From contig NZ_OLMK01000028.1 in the NCBI RefSeq assembly GCF_900290235.1, positions 62,001 to 126,000 on the forward strand: 64,000 bases of DNA. The letters run 5' to 3'. Below the pieces are notes generated by a model. The model made no database searches. It was not told the origin of the DNA and saw only the letters and a list, made by a program, of their open reading frames with translations. Shown in pieces: positions 18,501-26,554 of this stretch. A program made the translations under genes and the position numbers. Origin of the DNA: Streptomyces sp. MA5143a. Lineage in GTDB: Bacteria > Actinomycetota > Actinomycetes > Streptomycetales > Streptomycetaceae. Numbering within the stretch: the stretch's first letter is position 1; each line of letters starts with the position of its first letter.

Positions 18501-19145
18501 GGCCGCCTCGGGGACCTTGCGGAGGTCCGCGTTGGAGAGCTTGGCGCTCTCCAGGTCGCGCAGCAGCTCGGCGTCGTACGCGCGGAGGTCCTCGGGGCGT
18601 ACGAGGTGCTCGGCGAGTTCGGAGTCGAGCGCGAGGAGGTCGCTGACGAGGTCGGGGAAGGAGCGGGTGAGCGCCGGGTAGGGGCCCGGGGACTCGCGGA
18701 GCACGCGCGCGGCGAGCTGGTAGCGGGTGGCGTCGGCGAGGAGGCGGGAGGTGGGCTCCAGTCCGATGCGCAGCCCGTGATCGGTGAGGAGCCGGCCCGC
18801 GAAGGCGTGGTACGTGGAGATGACGGGCTCGCCCGGGGGGTTGTCGGGGTCGATCACGTCGGGGTCGGTGATGCCCGCCTTCACCAGGGCCTTGCGCACC
18901 CGCTCGGCGAGTTCGCCGGCCGCCTTGTTGGTGAAGGTCAGACCGAGCACCTGTTCGGGGGCGACCTGTCCGGTGCCGACCAGCCACACCACGCGCGCGG
19001 CCATCACCGTGGTCTTGCCCGAGCCGGCTCCGGCCACGATCACCTGCGGGGCGGGCGGCGCGATGATGCAGGCCGTCTGCTCCGGGGTGAACGGGATGCC
19101 CAGGAGCTCCTTGAGCTGCTCGGGGTCAGTGATACGGGCGGACAC
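15591..19145 (-). CDS. adnB: AdnB, helicase-nuclease subunit of the AdnAB recombination machine
   Basis: AdnAB is the actinobacterial counterpart of RecBCD/AddAB and resects double-strand breaks. This 1184-residue subunit has an active UvrD-like motor: Walker A VAGAGSGKT, motif II LLDEYQDT, GDPCQAIYGWRGA, and motif VI VTFTRPR. The C-terminus is a RecB-family nuclease with FHAWVEARF, GRIDAVYR and VDWKTS (Asp, Asp, Lys). An acidic Asp/Pro/His-rich linker (about residues 840-910) separates motor and nuclease. The GTG at 19145 was chosen because homology begins right there; a start at 19211 would add 22 residues. It lies downstream of adnA on the same strand. Confidence 0.9.
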   Translation of the reverse strand: MSARITDPEQLKELLGIPFTPEQTACIIAPPAPQVIVAGAGSGKTTVMAARVVWLVGTGQVAPEQVLGLTFTNKAAGELAERVRKALVKAGITDPDVIDPDNPPGEPVISTYHAFAGRLLTDHGLRIGLEPTSRLLADATRYQLAARVLRESPGPYPALTRSFPDLVSDLLALDSELAEHLVRPEDLRAYDAELLRDLESAKLSNADLRKVPEAAAARRELAELVGRYRAAKRQRDLLDFGDQIALSAGLGRLPEVGRLLRDEFRVVLLDEYQDTSVAQRVLLAGLFGGGTGHPVTAVGDPCQAIYGWRGASVANLDDFPEHFAHSDGRPATRQALSENRRSGGRLLDLANGLAEPLRAMHAGVEALRPAPGAERDGLVRCALLPTHAEELDWIADSIAHLVRTGKEPGEIAVLCRTATDFADIQGALVARDIPVEVVGLSGLLHLPEVADLVAVCEVLQDPGANASLVRLLTGPRWRIGPRDLALLGRRARLLVSHARVGADDDPDRRLAAAVEGVDPAEVISLADALDTFLELPLEAESEDDGLPFSPDARVRFARLAAELRDLRRSLADPLMDVLHRVLAVTGLEVELSASPHALAARRRETLSNFLDIAASFAANSEGEATLLAFLGFLRTAAQYEKGLDNALPGGENTVKVLTAHKSKGLEWDVVAVPGLVTGTFPSTQGREKWTAQGRVLPHELRGDADTLPDVEAWDSRGLKAFHEAMKDHQHTEELRLGYVTFTRPRSLLLGSGHWWGPSQKRPRGPSDFLTALHDHCAAGFGEIEVWADAPEEGAENPALREASADHAWPLPLDGTALARRRAAAETVLTHLERASAPEDSHPDGADDPYAYEDPDWPPPPDDEHLDDDHPNHLPEDRPGDGFPEADADDWDSWTTNRPAGTPSSPPGHGTRMPSVPHARRHPAEDHLTPEEARTIASWDRDLDALTGELLRARAKVTDVPLPASLTASQLVRLAADPDGFAQGLARPMPRPPQPAARRGTRFHAWVEARFEELRLPMLEPEDLPGSEAEIADERDLEALKEAFERTPYAHRTPYRVEAPFQLGIAGRVVRGRIDAVYRNTDGDGTTSYEIVDWKTSRARTADPLQLALYRLAWAEQRGVPLESVGAAFLYVRTGDVVRPENLPDRAALERLLLEEPGTEAPAWPEEAPGPFGDEPPDEYAGAGR

Positions 19146-19245
19146 CCCAGGAAGGCTAGCGGCGGCCACTGACAGCGGACGCCGGATCACCGTCCGGGTG
19201 CGGACAAGCACTGGTCAGCGGGGGTGGTGCTGTGGATCACGTCGG

Positions 19246-22200
19246 TCACTCGACCACGTGGCGGCCCTCCGGGCGGGCGCTGCAGGACGCCCGGAAAGCG
19301 CAGTGTGCACAGTGTTGTCCGGCGGTCGGGGAGAAGCGCTCGTCGAGGACCTTGCCGGCGGCGTTGGCGAGGAGACCGCCGACCCAGTCGCCCTCCAGGG
19401 GCCCCTGGGCCTGCACCTTGGGAAGCGTCTCGCCGCCGTTCTTCTTGGCGGCGCCCTGCCGCAGCTGGACGAGTTCGGCGCCGCCCGGTTCGGGCCGTGC
19501 GCCGCCGAAGGGCTCGTCGACGGCCCCCTCGCGGACCGCGAGCTGGTACACGGCGAGCTGCGGGTGCCGTTCGACCTCGGCGGCGGTCGGCGCCTGTTTG
19601 CCGGTCTTGAAGTCGACCACGTAGGCGCGGCCTTCGGCGTCGGTCTCGACGCGGTCCATGGACCCGCGGATGCGCACCTCGTAGTCACCCGCTTCCAGGG
19701 TCACGTCGAAGTCCTGCTCGCTGGCCACCGGCGTGCGTCCGGCGCGCCGCCCGTTCGAGTCGACGTGCCAGGTCAGGAAACGTTCGAGCGCCACGCGCGC
19801 GTGCTGCTTCTCCTGGTCGGACTTCCAGGGCGCGTCGAAGGCGAGCGCGTTCCACACGGAGTCGAGGCGCTCCATGAGGACGTCGAGGTCGGCGGGGGTG
19901 CGTCCGGAGGCGACCTCGTCCGCGAGGACGTGCACGACGTTGCCGAAGCCCTGGGCGGCGGTCGCGGGCGCGTCGGCCTTCACCTCGCGCCCCAGGAACC
20001 ACTGCAGGGCGCAGGTGTTGGCGAGCTGGTCGAGGGCGCTGCCGGACAGCACGACGGGCTGGTCGCGGTTCCTGAGCGGGACCTTGCTCTCGGTGGGTTC
20101 GAACATGCCCCACCAGCGGTACGGATGCGCCGACGGCACCAGGGGACGGCCGTCCTCGTCGCTCAGGGCGGCGAGCCTGGCCAGTCGCCGGGCGGCCGCC
20201 TCACGCAGCGCGTCCGACACCCGCGGGTCGACCGTCGTGGCGCGCAGCTCGGCCACGAGGGCGGCCACGGAGAGCGGGCGGCGGGGGCGGCCGGTGACGT
20301 CCTTGGGTTCCACGCCGAGTTCGGCGAGGAAGCGGGACGGCTGGTCGCCGTCGTCGGCGGGGGCCTTCACCGCGGTGACGACGAGGCGTTCACGCGCGCG
20401 CGTGGTGGCCACGTAGAACAGACGCCGCTCCTCGGCGAGCAGCGCTCCGGGGGTGAGCGGTTCGGCGAGGCCGTCGCGGCCGATGCGGTCGGCCTCCAGG
20501 AGAGAGCCTCGGCGGCGCAGGTCCGGCCAGAGTCCCTCCTGGACGCCCGCGACGACGACCAGGCGCCACTGGAGGCCCTTGGAGCGGTGCGCGGTCATCA
20601 GGCGCACGGCGTCGGGGCGCACCGCCCTGCCGGTGAGTGTGTCGGCGGCGATGTCCTCCGCCTCGATCTCCGCGAGGAAGTTGAGCGCGCCGAGACCTCC
20701 GGTGCGCTCCTCCGCGCGGGCCGCGGTGGCGAACAGCGCGCACACGGCGTCGAGGTCCCGGTCCGCGTTGCGTCCGGCCGCGCCGCCGCGCCGGGCGGCC
20801 CGCTCCAGGCGCCTGGGCCACGGTGTGCCGTCCCACAGGTCCCACAGGGCCTCCTCGGCCGTGCCGCCGCCGGCGAGGCGCTCCCGCGCCTTGCGCAGCA
20901 GCGCGCCGAGGCGTTGCGCACCCCGCGCGTACACGGGGCCGTGGGCGACCAGCCGCTCCGGTTCGGCCAGGGCGCGGGCCAGCAGTTCGTCCGAGGGCGG
21001 GGGCACGGGGTTGCCGCCGGCCCGCTCCTCCTCGCGCAGGGCACGGCCCAGCCGCCGCAGGTCGGCGGCGTCCATACCGGCGAGGGGGGAGGCGAGGAGG
21101 GTGAGCGCGGTCTCGGTGTCCAGCCAGCACGAGTCCGGCTCGGGGTCGCCGGACGACTCGCCGGGCTCCGCCGCCGGACCGCCGTCGGGGTCGCGGTCCG
21201 CCTCCGCAGCGGGACCGGCATCGGGCTCGTCGTCCGCCTCCGCAGCGGGACCGGCATCGGGCTCGTCGTCCGCCTCCGGCGCGCCTGTTCCGGGGTCCTC
21301 CGCCCTCGCGTCCTCCTCTGCCCTCGCGTCCTCCTCGGCCCTGGCGTCCTCCTCGGGCTCCACCGGCCCCTGTGCGGCCGTCGAGCCGGTGCCCCCCAGC
21401 TCCGCCCGGGCGACCGCTCGTAGGGCCGTCAGGAGGGGCTGCACGGCCGGCTCGTGGCGGAGCGGCAGGTCGTCGCCGTCGATCTCCAGGGGTACGCCCG
21501 CTGCCGTGAGGGCACGTCGCATCGACGGGATCGTGCGGGCACCCGCGCGTACCAGGACGGCCATCTCGCCCCAGGGGACACCGTCCTCCAGATGGGCTCG
21601 GCGCAGGACGTCCGCGATGTTGTCCAGTTCGGTGCCGGGCGTGGGGTACGTGTAGACCTCGACGCGGCCGCCGTCCCGTTCCGGTCGGAGTTCGCGGTGG
21701 GCCCGTACCTTCTCCGCCGGGAGGCGGGTGAGCGGCATGCGCTGCGTGAGCAGTCGGGTGGCCGCGAGCAGGTCGGCCCCCGAGCGGCGGGAGGTCCTCA
21801 GCACGGCGACCGGCGCGGGGCGGCCGTCCGCGCGGGGGAAGGCGGCCGGAAAGTCCAGGATGCCGTTCACATCGGCGCCCCGGAACGTGTAGATCGACTG
21901 GTCGGGGTCGCCGAGGGCCACCAGGGTGCGGCCGGCGCCCGCGAGGGCCCTCAGCAGCCGTACCTGCGCCGGATCGGTGTCCTGGTACTCGTCGACGTAG
22001 ACCGCGTCGTACCGCCCGGCCAGCTGCTCGGCGACACCGGGTCGGCCGGCGAGGAGCACCGCGCGGTGGACGAGTTCCGCGTAGTCGAGGACCCCTTGCA
22101 GGTCGAGGACGTCGAGGTACTCGGCGAGGAAGGTGGAGGCCGCGCGCCAGTCGGGGCGGCCGATGCGGTCGGCGAAGGCCCTCAGGTCGGCGGGGGCGAG

Positions 22201-22791
22201 GCCCAGCTCACGGCTGCGGGCGAGGACCGCGCGGACCTCGTCGGCGAACCCGCGCGTGGTGAGGCAGGCGCGCAGCTCGTCCGGCCAGCGCACGTGCGCG
22301 AGGCCGAGGCGTTCGAGGTCGGGCTGGCCCCCGAGCAGCTCACGGACGGCGACGTCCTGCTCGGGACCGGACAGCAGGCGCAGCGGTTCGACGAACAGGT
22401 CGCTGTCCTGGTGGGCGCGGACCAGGGCGTAGCAGAAGGAGTGGAACGTGGTGGCCCGGGGGGCGCGCGCGGCTCCCATGCGCAAGGCCATGCGATCGCG
22501 CAGCTCGACGGCCGCCTTGCGGCTGAAGGTCAGGACGAGGACGCGCTCGGGGTCGGTTCCACGGGCGATGCGAGCCGCCACGGACTCGACGAGGGTGGTC
22601 GTCTTTCCGGTGCCCGGACCTGCGAGAACGAGCATGGGGCCCGTCTCGTGGTCAACCACGGCGGCCTGCTCGGCGTCCAGACGAGGGGGACTCGATCGGA
22701 CCGGTGGGGTACGCACCAGTCGGTAAGCGCCGCGGCTCCCCTGTCGCACCTGGGTGTGCGACAGGCGCCTGGTGGAGGAAGAGGAGCTCAC
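19246..22791 (-). CDS. adnA: AdnA, helicase-nuclease subunit of the AdnAB recombination machine
   Basis: The partner of AdnB, about 1181 residues from a GTG. Walker A LAGPGTGKTT, motif II VDEYQDTD, and GDPDQSIYTFRGAD are intact, followed by motif VI ATTRARE. The C-terminal nuclease carries GSMDRVE and VVDFKTGK. One cysteine before the nuclease (NTCALQWFL) and a CAHCAFRASC cluster near the end match the iron-sulfur staple of AddB/AdnA-type nucleases. A low-complexity acidic insert with tandem repeats sits in the middle (see repeat entry). Gene order adnA then adnB is the mycobacterial one. Confidence 0.9.
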   Translation of the reverse strand: MSSSSSTRRLSHTQVRQGSRGAYRLVRTPPVRSSPPRLDAEQAAVVDHETGPMLVLAGPGTGKTTTLVESVAARIARGTDPERVLVLTFSRKAAVELRDRMALRMGAARAPRATTFHSFCYALVRAHQDSDLFVEPLRLLSGPEQDVAVRELLGGQPDLERLGLAHVRWPDELRACLTTRGFADEVRAVLARSRELGLAPADLRAFADRIGRPDWRAASTFLAEYLDVLDLQGVLDYAELVHRAVLLAGRPGVAEQLAGRYDAVYVDEYQDTDPAQVRLLRALAGAGRTLVALGDPDQSIYTFRGADVNGILDFPAAFPRADGRPAPVAVLRTSRRSGADLLAATRLLTQRMPLTRLPAEKVRAHRELRPERDGGRVEVYTYPTPGTELDNIADVLRRAHLEDGVPWGEMAVLVRAGARTIPSMRRALTAAGVPLEIDGDDLPLRHEPAVQPLLTALRAVARAELGGTGSTAAQGPVEPEEDARAEEDARAEEDARAEDPGTGAPEADDEPDAGPAAEADDEPDAGPAAEADRDPDGGPAAEPGESSGDPEPDSCWLDTETALTLLASPLAGMDAADLRRLGRALREEERAGGNPVPPPSDELLARALAEPERLVAHGPVYARGAQRLGALLRKARERLAGGGTAEEALWDLWDGTPWPRRLERAARRGGAAGRNADRDLDAVCALFATAARAEERTGGLGALNFLAEIEAEDIAADTLTGRAVRPDAVRLMTAHRSKGLQWRLVVVAGVQEGLWPDLRRRGSLLEADRIGRDGLAEPLTPGALLAEERRLFYVATTRARERLVVTAVKAPADDGDQPSRFLAELGVEPKDVTGRPRRPLSVAALVAELRATTVDPRVSDALREAAARRLARLAALSDEDGRPLVPSAHPYRWWGMFEPTESKVPLRNRDQPVVLSGSALDQLANTCALQWFLGREVKADAPATAAQGFGNVVHVLADEVASGRTPADLDVLMERLDSVWNALAFDAPWKSDQEKQHARVALERFLTWHVDSNGRRAGRTPVASEQDFDVTLEAGDYEVRIRGSMDRVETDAEGRAYVVDFKTGKQAPTAAEVERHPQLAVYQLAVREGAVDEPFGGARPEPGGAELVQLRQGAAKKNGGETLPKVQAQGPLEGDWVGGLLANAAGKVLDERFSPTAGQHCAHCAFRASCSARPEGRHVVE
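21199..21355 (-). repeat. In-frame tandem repeats inside adnA
   Basis: Two kinds of direct repeat lie next to each other: two perfect 36-bp units (21199-21270) and three near-perfect 18-bp units (21302-21355). They encode acidic, Ala/Pro-rich stretches (EADDEPDAGPAA and EEDARA). Multiples of three keep the frame, so the insert can change length without breaking the gene. Confidence 0.85.
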
Positions 22792-23042
22792 GTGGTTCGC
22801 CGGTCCTGGTGGGTGTGCTGGTTGCCCTGCCCCTGCTCGTGGAGAGCGGTGGCCGCGGGGTGAGGGGGACACGTGCAGCCGACGCTACGCCGACGGGTGG
22901 TGCGGAAGCTCAGCTTCCTCTTGTTCCCTCCCGACTCACGCGGCCCGTGCGTCCCTCGCCCCACGAACGTACGGCATGCCACCGACGTGCCCCGCGTCCC
23001 CCGTACGGGGGCGCCTCGGCGGCCGCCGGACGCGGAGTGCCG

Positions 23043-23453
23043 TCAGGTGTGATCGTCCGCGCGTCCGCCGCCGTCCCAGCCGGCACGTCCGCCGTCCTCC
23101 CCCGCGCGTGCGCCGCCGTCCCAGCGTGCCCGTTTCATGTCGAGGCGCGGCACATGCCCCTCGGCGGCGCGGCTCGCCTCCCGCAGGGGCGTGCCCTCCG
23201 TCCGGTAGTGGCCCAGCGCTCTCAGCTCGTGACCGGGGAGCAGATGGCCGTCCGCGCGGACCACCCGCCACCACGGCACGGCACCCCCGTAGAGGGCCAT
23301 CACGCGGCCCACCTGGCGCGGGCCGCCCTCCCCCAGCCACTCGGCGACGTCCCCGTACGTCATGACCCGCCCGGGCGGGATCAGCTCGGCGACCTCGAGG
23401 ACCCGCTCCGCGTACTCCGGCAGGGCGTCCACCGGAAGGCTCTCCTCGCTCAT
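23043..23453 (-). CDS. Alkyltransferase-like (ATL) protein
   Basis: A 136-residue member of the alkyltransferase-like family, which binds O6-alkylguanine and recruits nucleotide excision repair. The DNA-binding part PPGRVMTYGDVAEWLG and the arginine-finger region VGRVMAL are as in O6-methylguanine methyltransferases, but the active site reads PWWRVV, with Trp in place of the acceptor Cys, so it cannot transfer the alkyl group. A basic and Gly/Asp-rich tail follows. I chose MSEESL as start; other starts lie only a few codons upstream. It sits next to adnA, as its counterpart does in mycobacteria. Confidence 0.9.
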   Translation of the reverse strand: MSEESLPVDALPEYAERVLEVAELIPPGRVMTYGDVAEWLGEGGPRQVGRVMALYGGAVPWWRVVRADGHLLPGHELRALGHYRTEGTPLREASRAAEGHVPRLDMKRARWDGGARAGEDGGRAGWDGGGRADDHT

Positions 23454-23638
23454 CCGGCCCATCCTGCCCCACCCCACCGACAATGGGAGGCGGTGGCCGA
23501 CGCGTGCGTCCCTCGCTCCGAGGACGGTCTTCGGGCAGACTGTGCGCCCCCGCATTGCACCCTGATGCCCCTGTGTGCCCACCCGGCATGCCACCATCGT
23601 GCGGGCGGTGACTGGTGATACGAGACCAAGAAGAGACG

Positions 23639-26449
23639 ATGAAGCAGCAGAGCGTGCACCCCGATGACGGGGCGGGCACCTCTGACGCCTCGTCGCGCCC
23701 GGACGCCGCCGACGGGGACGACAGGGGAGCCGAGACGGCCGACCCGAAGGACCCGGCGAACACGGCGCCCGCGGAGACATCGCTCTCCCCCAGGACGCAC
23801 GACGACCGGAACGACGGCACGTCGTCGCAGGTCGAGCCGGATGCCGACCTCCCGGACGAGGGGCACACCGAAGCGGTCGAGGGCGACGAACCACTGCTCC
23901 CCGCGCGCGTGCACCGTCCCTCGGACCTCATGCGGCTGTCGGTCGGCATCCTCGGGATCATCGTCCTGCTGGCGATCGCCGCGTTCGCGCACGGCACCAC
24001 GGCCGGCCTCGAACAGGACATCAACAAGGGCACGGGCCAGGCACCCGACCTGATGATCAAGCTCGCGGGCCTGGGGTCGAGCATCGCGATCCTGCTGGTC
24101 CCGGTCGCCTTCGCGATCGAGCGCCTGATCAAGCGGGACGGGCTGCGCATCGCGGACGGTGTGCTCGCGGCGGTCCTGGCGCACGGGGTGACACTGGCGA
24201 CGGACCTGTGGGTCGCCCGTACCGCCCCGGACTCGATCCAGGAGGCGCTGACCCAGCCCTCCCCCGGCGACATCCACGCCCTCACGGACCCCGTCCACGG
24301 CTATCTCGCGCCGGTCATCGCCTATATGACGGCCGTGGGCATGTCCCGCAGACCCCGCTGGCGCGCGGTGCTGTGGATCGTGCTGCTGCTGGACACGTTC
24401 TCCATGTTGGTCGCCGGCTACACGACGCCGTTCTCGATCATCCTGACGGTGCTGATCGGCTGGACGGTCGCCTACGGGACGCTCTACGCCGTCGGCTCAC
24501 CGAACGTACGCCCCACCGGCCGGACCCTGATGGCGGGCCTCAGGCGGGTCGGCTTCAAGCCGGTCAGCGCCGCCCGCGAGGAGGCGTCGGACACCACGGA
24601 AGGCGGCGACCGGGGCCGCCGGTACTTCGTGACGCTGGAGGACGGCCCACCCCTCGACGTCACCGTCGTCGACCGGGAGCAGCAGGCCCAGGGCTTCTTC
24701 TACCGCGTCTGGCGGCGGCTGACCCTGCGCGGCATCACGACGCGCCGCAGCCTGCAGTCCCTGCGCCAGGCCCTGGAGCAGGAGGCACTCCTCGCGTACG
24801 CGGCCATCGCGGCCGGCGCCAACGCCCCCAAGCTGATCGCGACCTCGGAGCTCGGACCGGACGCGGTGATGCTCGTCTACGAGCACACCGGCGGACGCAC
24901 CCTGGACTCGCTCTCGGACGACGAGGTCACCGACGAACTGCTGCACGACACCTGGGCCCAGGTGAAGGCCCTGCAGTCACGCCGTATCGCGCACCGCAGG
25001 CTGGTGGGCGACGCGATTCTGGTGGATCGTTCCGGCACGGTGATCCTGACCGATCTGCGCGTCGGTGAGATCGCGGCCGGCGACCTGGTGCTCCGCATGG
25101 ACGTCTCCCAGCTGCTGACCACGCTCGGGCTCCGGGTGGGCGCCGAGCGGGCGGTGGCGTCGGCGGTGAGCGTCCTCGGCCCCGACGCGGTGGCCGACTG
25201 CCTGCCGATGCTTCAGCCCATCGCGTTGTCACGCTCCACGCGCGCGACGCTGCGCAGACTGGCCCGGGAGCGGGCGGAGCGCGAGCGCGAGGCGGTCCTG
25301 GAGGCCTCCCAGCTGGCCAAGCAGGCCCGCGCGGACGAGCACAAGGAGGCCGAAGCGGGCAAGACCGCCAAGAAGGCCGTACGAGCCGAGCAGCGGGCGG
25401 AGAAGCGGGCCATCGACGAGGCCCTGGAGGAGGCCCGCGAGGAGGACCTGCTCACCCAGATCCGCCACCAGGTGCTGCTCATCAGGCCGCAGGCGCCCGT
25501 CGAACCGGCCCGCCTGGAACGGGTCCGGCCGCGCACCCTCATCAGTTTCATCGCCGGAGCCATCGGCGCGTACTTCCTGTTGACGCAGCTGACCCACATC
25601 GAGTTCGGGCCGCTCATCAAGAACGCGGAGTGGGGCTGGGTCGCCGCGGCGGTGTTCTTCTCCGCGCTGAGCTACGTCGCTGCCGCGATGGCCCTGCTGG
25701 GCTTCGTACCGGAGCGCGTGCCGTTCCCCCGCACGGTGGCCGCGCAGGTCGCCGGGTCTTTCGTGAAGATCGTCGCCCCGGCGGCGGTGGGCGGTGTGGC
25801 GCTCAACACGCGCTTCCTTCAGCGGGCGGGGGTACGGCCGGGTCTCGCGGTGGCGAGTGTGGGCGCCTCGCAGCTGTTCGGGCTGGGCTGCCACATCCTG
25901 ATGCTGCTCGCCTTCGGCTATCTCACCGGAACCGAGAAGACGCCGTCGCTGTCGCCTTCCCGCACGGTCATCGCGGGCCTGTTGACGGTCGCGGTGCTCG
26001 TCCTGGTGGTGACGTCGATCCCGTTCCTGCGGAAGTTCGTCGTCACGCGCGTGCGGTCTCTCTTCGCCGGCGTCGTGCCGCGCATGCTCGACGTGCTGCA
26101 GCGGCCGCAGAAGCTGGTCACCGGCATCGGCGGCATGCTGCTGCTCACCGGCTGCTTCGTGATGTGCCTGGACGCCTCGATCCGCGCCTTCGGTGACGAG
26201 AACGCCTCGATCAGCATCGCCAGCGTCGCGGTCGTCTTCCTCGCGGGCAACGCGCTGGGCTCGGCGGCGCCGACGCCCGGCGGTGTGGGCGCGGTCGAGG
26301 CCACACTGACGGTCGGTCTCATCGCCGTCGGTCTGCCCAAGGAGGTCGCGGCACCCGCGGTCCTGCTGTTCCGCCTGCTGACACTGTGGCTGCCCGTGCT
26401 GCCGGGGTGGCTGGCCTTCAACCAGCTGACACGCAAGGGTGCCCTCTAA
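23639..26449 (+). CDS. Multidomain membrane protein: pseudokinase-like region plus LPG-synthase/UPF0104 transmembrane domain
   Basis: About 936 residues. An acidic disordered N-terminus (1-95) is followed by a first membrane block with five or six helices (about 100-300). A cytoplasmic kinase-like region (about 320-520) has LVYEHTGGRTL and IAHRRLVGDAILVD in the place of a catalytic loop and ILTDLRVGEI in the place of DFG; key residues are changed, so it may be a pseudokinase. A charged coiled coil (550-640) leads to a second membrane block with about eight helices of the lysylphosphatidylglycerol-synthase transmembrane type (PTPGGVGAVEA signature). That domain class moves or houses lipids in MprF and glycan-linked proteins. 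No aminoacyl transferase domain is present. A GTG 24 bases upstream is an alternative start. Confidence 0.8.
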   Translation: MKQQSVHPDDGAGTSDASSRPDAADGDDRGAETADPKDPANTAPAETSLSPRTHDDRNDGTSSQVEPDADLPDEGHTEAVEGDEPLLPARVHRPSDLMRLSVGILGIIVLLAIAAFAHGTTAGLEQDINKGTGQAPDLMIKLAGLGSSIAILLVPVAFAIERLIKRDGLRIADGVLAAVLAHGVTLATDLWVARTAPDSIQEALTQPSPGDIHALTDPVHGYLAPVIAYMTAVGMSRRPRWRAVLWIVLLLDTFSMLVAGYTTPFSIILTVLIGWTVAYGTLYAVGSPNVRPTGRTLMAGLRRVGFKPVSAAREEASDTTEGGDRGRRYFVTLEDGPPLDVTVVDREQQAQGFFYRVWRRLTLRGITTRRSLQSLRQALEQEALLAYAAIAAGANAPKLIATSELGPDAVMLVYEHTGGRTLDSLSDDEVTDELLHDTWAQVKALQSRRIAHRRLVGDAILVDRSGTVILTDLRVGEIAAGDLVLRMDVSQLLTTLGLRVGAERAVASAVSVLGPDAVADCLPMLQPIALSRSTRATLRRLARERAEREREAVLEASQLAKQARADEHKEAEAGKTAKKAVRAEQRAEKRAIDEALEEAREEDLLTQIRHQVLLIRPQAPVEPARLERVRPRTLISFIAGAIGAYFLLTQLTHIEFGPLIKNAEWGWVAAAVFFSALSYVAAAMALLGFVPERVPFPRTVAAQVAGSFVKIVAPAAVGGVALNTRFLQRAGVRPGLAVASVGASQLFGLGCHILMLLAFGYLTGTEKTPSLSPSRTVIAGLLTVAVLVLVVTSIPFLRKFVVTRVRSLFAGVVPRMLDVLQRPQKLVTGIGGMLLLTGCFVMCLDASIRAFGDENASISIASVAVVFLAGNALGSAAPTPGGVGAVEATLTVGLIAVGLPKEVAAPAVLLFRLLTLWLPVLPGWLAFNQLTRKGAL

Positions 26450-26461
26450 AGGGGCGGAGCG

Positions 26462-26537
26462 CCGCCTCCACGCGCGCGTGGAGGCGGATCGGGCCTCTCA
26501 CCCGCTCGGCCCGCGCCCCGAGCGCACCGCTCGGGGC
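26462..26537 (+). terminator. Two hairpins between the membrane protein and hydrolase genes
   Basis: A perfect 13-bp palindrome without loop (26462-26487) and a 10-bp stem with a 3-base loop (26515-26537) follow the membrane protein stop. The first looks like the terminator. The second ends 17 bases before the next ATG and covers the region where a ribosome-binding site should be, so it may limit translation. Confidence 0.65.
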
Positions 26538-26554
26538 CGCTTCAGGATGAGGGC

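Noticed and set aside
16954..19172. Long rightward frames opposite adnB
   Set aside because: No recognisable domain, biased composition, and the opposite strand holds a complete helicase-nuclease.
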